Source: Rhodothermales bacterium (GTDB taxonomy: Bacteria; Bacteroidota; Rhodothermia; Rhodothermales; UBA10348). Taken from it: 8,383 bases of DNA. The translations under genes and the position numbers were made by a program. Positions 6,234 through 8,383 of the stretch are shown in pieces (within the stretch, counting starts at the first letter, position 1; every line of letters starts with the position of its first letter). Under the pieces are notes generated by a model. It ran no database searches. It had not been told where the DNA came from and worked only from the letters and a program-made list of their open reading frames with translations. Location: NCBI GenBank assembly GCA_030833605.1, contig JAURGV010000097.1, forward strand, positions 1 to 8,383. Direction: 5' to 3'.

Positions 6234-7287
6234 CGTCTAGGATGCGCTTGTACAACTTTCCTAAACTCCTATCTTTTTTACGTTTATCGGCCAGAGACAT
6301 TTCGTTTCTGGCCGATTCTCGTTTAAGCTTTAGGAATTCATTAAGTCGGGATGCTTCCAACTCGCCCGTTTCAATTGTGGCTAGTAAAGCACAGCCCACT
6401 TCAACGGTATGGCTAAAATTGCCAAATTTGCAGTCTTCGGCGAGTATTTCTATTTCCAGAAACGTCTCTTGGAGTCCGGATTCAATGCCGACGGCTCCAA
6501 ACTCGCGCATACCAGGAGTGTCGATGAGAACGGCTTTGTTCTTTAAAACGATAAGCTGTCTCGACGTAGTCGTATGCTTTCTTTTACCATCTTTTTCGCG
6601 AATGGCGCTCGTTTTAAGTTTTTCAGAACCGATTAAACGGTTTACCAGGGTTGATTTTCCAACACCTGATGAACCGATCAAACAATACGTTTTACCCTCT
6701 TCTAGAAGGCCCTCAATGGACGCCAACTGATCAGGGTCATTATTTGAAAACGGAACGATAGGCAAAAAGGGCTCAATGGTGTGGATATCGTCTACAAAAT
6801 GTTGTAGTTCATCCGGGCTAATGACATCACTTTTGGATAACAAAATGATGGGGCGGACATTACCCGTCCTGACGGCCGCCAGATACCGCTCTAGACGCCG
6901 CAAATTGAAATCCATGTCGCAAGCTTGAACAATAAACGCGACATCCACATTCGCAGCAATGAGCTGTTCTTCAACGACGGATCCAGCTGCTTTTCTAACC
7001 ACGACCGATCTGCGTGGCATGACCTCGTGAACAACGGCGAATTCTCCATCATCCAGGACATGAATGGTCACCCAATCACCTACAGTAGGGAGATCGCTTG
7101 GCGAAACGGCAATAAACTGCAGTCGACCCGTCAATTCGGCTTTGATTTCTTTTCGGCCATCATGCACAATCATCATCGTGCGATGCACCGCAACTACTCG
7201 TGCAGCTACAAGCCCGTCTCGCAAGTGCGATTCAAATTGACTTTCCGACCAAGGGCTAAGCCCTATGTTCTGGAGGGTTTTTTTCAA
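6214..7287 (-). CDS. rsgA: RsgA-type ribosome small-subunit-dependent GTPase
   Basis: A circularly permuted GTPase of the RsgA/YjeQ family, which helps late maturation of the 30S ribosomal subunit. Numbered from the TTG at 7287 (357 residues): an N-terminal OB-fold (about 25-95, including VGDWVTI), then G4 as SKSD (151-154), G1 GSSGVGKST (205-213), a HTTTS switch segment (238-242) and G3 DTPG (256-259). The C-terminal zinc knuckle shows Cys286, His293 and Cys299, but the family's second Cys is Phe291. The N-terminal LKK-x-LQNIGLSPW segment resembles the longer RsgA paralogues seen in Firmicutes and Bacteroidota. An in-frame ATG at 7341 would add 18 residues encoded by a GC-rich inverted repeat and containing five consecutive Arg. 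I judge that extension artefactual, but a 7341 start cannot be excluded. It follows the M28 peptidase gene by 69 bp. Confidence 0.9.
   Translation of the reverse strand: MKKTLQNIGLSPWSESQFESHLRDGLVAARVVAVHRTMMIVHDGRKEIKAELTGRLQFIAVSPSDLPTVGDWVTIHVLDDGEFAVVHEVMPRRSVVVRKAAGSVVEEQLIAANVDVAFIVQACDMDFNLRRLERYLAAVRTGNVRPIILLSKSDVISPDELQHFVDDIHTIEPFLPIVPFSNNDPDQLASIEGLLEEGKTYCLIGSSGVGKSTLVNRLIGSEKLKTSAIREKDGKRKHTTTSRQLIVLKNKAVLIDTPGMREFGAVGIESGLQETFLEIEILAEDCKFGNFSHTVEVGCALLATIETGELEASRLNEFLKLKRESARNEMSLADKRKKDRSLGKLYKRILDEKKDRR
6286..6316 (-). other. 10-bp perfect hairpin near the end of rsgA
   Basis: ATCGGCCAGA (6286-6295) pairs perfectly with TCTGGCCGAT (6307-6316). Two more pairs form beyond one mismatch (6297-6298 with 6304-6305), leaving a 5-base loop. 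It encodes ESARNEMSLAD near the RsgA C-terminus, about 70 nt before the stop codon. Confidence 0.6.
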
Positions 7288-7303
7288 GGTGTATAAAGTA
7301 GGA

Positions 7304-7329
7304 GAGGGGCGCCGCCTGCGGCGCCCCTC
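7304..7329 (-). terminator. GC-rich 12-bp inverted repeat between M28 peptidase and rsgA
   Basis: Arms 7304-7315 and 7318-7329 are perfect reverse complements (GAGGGGCGCCGC and its partner) separated by two bases. In RNA this would fold as an 11-bp stem with a 4-nt loop. It lies 27 bp after the stop of the M28 peptidase gene and 16 bp before the proposed rsgA start. The position suits a terminator or RNA-stabilising hairpin at the 3' end of the peptidase transcript. There is no good U tract on the minus strand (TCCTACTTTATA follows), so intrinsic termination is uncertain. Confidence 0.45.
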
Positions 7330-7356
7330 GACCCATCTCAAGATTACTCAATAATA

Positions 7357-8383
7357 CTATTGTGCGGAGCGTCGCGCAGGACGGCAAGTCGGCCATGTTC
7401 GGGACCCACCGTTGCGTCCCGTTCCCGGCAAATTGGCTAACGAGCGATCCATTTTAGTTGGATCTTCCGAGGCCATATAAGCCATCATCGCGGCTAAAGT
7501 TGCGTTTTCGCTCAGATCATCAAATACAATTTTGTCGTAGGTGTCCCGATTGGTGTGCCAGGTATACTGACGATACTCGTCGTAAGGTGATTGTAACCTA
7601 AAACTAGGTACTTCCGCGCAGAGGAATGAGGTATGGTCACTTCCTGAATTGTTCTGTGCACCGGGGACTTCCAACGTAATATGTGATGAGATTTCGGTCG
7701 GTACAACACTCATCCAAACCGGAAGGTGAGCGGCAGAACCTAGGAAGCCTTGTCCTTCCAAGCGTTCAAAACGCCACGTTCCGTTGTCCTGGTTGAAGGC
7801 TGCTTGCATGCCTTCCATAACTTCCGGATGATCTTCCCGGAAAGCACTTGAACCAATCGTTCCTTGTTCCTCAGATCCCCAATGACCAACTAGAATGGTT
7901 CGTTTAGGATTGGGATAGGCTGTTTTAAGAATGCGCATCGCTTCCAGCATGGTAATGGAACCCGTTCCATTATCGGTCGCGCCCGTTGCGGCGTGCCAAG
8001 AGTCTAAATGCGCCCCTAAAAGAACGTATTCGTTTGGTTTTTCGTTTCCGGTAATCCGCCCAACGACGTTGAACTGAGGGACGGTACCCAACGCTTTGGC
8101 TTCAGCTTCAACCCTAATGGTTGGTGTATTTCCACTCGCTGCAAGCCGGTACAATAGGCCATAGTCTTCGCAAGAAATATCAATGGCGACAGCCGTTTTT
8201 GTGGTTGCAGAGAACACTTTATTAACGCCCCATCCGCCTGACCAACGCGAAGATAAAACCCCTAACACGCCTGCGGCCTCAATTTTAGCGTCCCGTGTTC
8301 TAAAATCGCCAATGGCATTCATGCGTGTTCCCCAGTCCATAATGGCAGCCCGCCTATTTTCAGCCAGTTTCGTGACGGTTTCA
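7357..8383 (-). CDS. M28-family zinc peptidase, 5' end beyond the window
   Basis: A C-terminal fragment of a co-catalytic zinc aminopeptidase/carboxypeptidase of family M28, probably exported, although the N-terminus is not in the window. The reading frame stays open from the ATG at 8340 to the right edge, adding 14 codons (ETVTKLAENRRAAI), so 8340 is an internal Met. Numbered from that Met, residues 1-85 are the end of a PA-like domain and the peptidase domain follows. Probable zinc ligands are His111 (GAHLDSW), bridging Asp123 (GATDNGTG), Glu158, Asp185 (NQDNGTW) and His262 (TWHTNRDTYD), with Glu157 of SEEQG as the catalytic base. All are intact. The C-terminal tail is basic and Arg-rich. 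It is the upstream neighbour of rsgA, separated by a GC-rich hairpin. Its job is probably peptide breakdown alongside the S10 peptidase; the substrate is unknown. Confidence 0.93.
   Translation of the reverse strand, partial: ETVTKLAENRRAAIMDWGTRMNAIGDFRTRDAKIEAAGVLGVLSSRWSGGWGVNKVFSATTKTAVAIDISCEDYGLLYRLAASGNTPTIRVEAEAKALGTVPQFNVVGRITGNEKPNEYVLLGAHLDSWHAATGATDNGTGSITMLEAMRILKTAYPNPKRTILVGHWGSEEQGTIGSSAFREDHPEVMEGMQAAFNQDNGTWRFERLEGQGFLGSAAHLPVWMSVVPTEISSHITLEVPGAQNNSGSDHTSFLCAEVPSFRLQSPYDEYRQYTWHTNRDTYDKIVFDDLSENATLAAMMAYMASEDPTKMDRSLANLPGTGRNGGSRTWPTCRPARRSAQ

Noticed and set aside
6242..6730. Plus-strand open frame of 162 codons inside rsgA
   Set aside because: It is antisense to the conserved GTPase motifs of rsgA, with low-complexity Ser/Leu composition and no promoter.
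8338..8340. ATG at 8340 as the start of the M28 peptidase
   Set aside because: The frame is open to the window edge and the preceding codons (LAENRRAAI) continue the family sequence, so this is an internal Met.

Overview
The window most likely comes from a member of the Bacteroidota or a close FCB-group relative. Four things point that way: a membrane-anchored LytTR regulator, secreted S10 and M28 peptidases of the type common in that phylum, start codons without clear Shine-Dalgarno sequences, and one good promoter of the TTG / TAnnTTTG type ahead of the only plus-strand gene. Base composition looks close to even (slightly under 50% GC by eye). No phage, insertion sequence, CRISPR, tRNA or rRNA is visible. 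Apart from the divergent pair in the middle, it reads as ordinary chromosome.

Left part (1-4720, minus strand). Four genes run the same way. In transcription order they are typA/bipA (translational GTPase), an agmatinase-family ureohydrolase 16 bp further on, a secreted S10 serine carboxypeptidase after 53 bp, and a small lipoprotein with a duplicated helix-hairpin-helix unit after 16 bp. The spacing allows co-transcription, but the functions do not form one obvious pathway.

Middle (4804-6204). A membrane protein ending in a LytTR DNA-binding domain is transcribed leftwards. A 129-residue MotA/TolQ/ExbB-like membrane protein is transcribed rightwards. The 198 bp between them hold six copies of an RTCGA element. 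Two pairs are exactly 21 bp apart, which is the two-helical-turn spacing known for LytTR regulators. The last copy touches the -33 element of the plus-strand promoter. This looks like a self-contained membrane-sensor / DNA-binding / target-gene module and is the most interesting part of the window.

Right part (6214-8383, minus strand). An RsgA-type ribosome GTPase follows a 5'-truncated, probably secreted M28 zinc peptidase that runs off the right edge. A 12-bp GC-rich inverted repeat lies between them and produces a false arginine-rich N-terminus if the upstream ATG of rsgA is used.

A second theme is a set of unusually long perfect hairpins, most of them inside genes: 13 bp and 8 bp in tandem near the 5' end of the agmatinase gene, 11 bp with a GUGA tetraloop near the end of typA, 10 bp near the end of rsgA, and the 12-bp intergenic one. 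Stems this long are rarely expected by chance in 8 kb.
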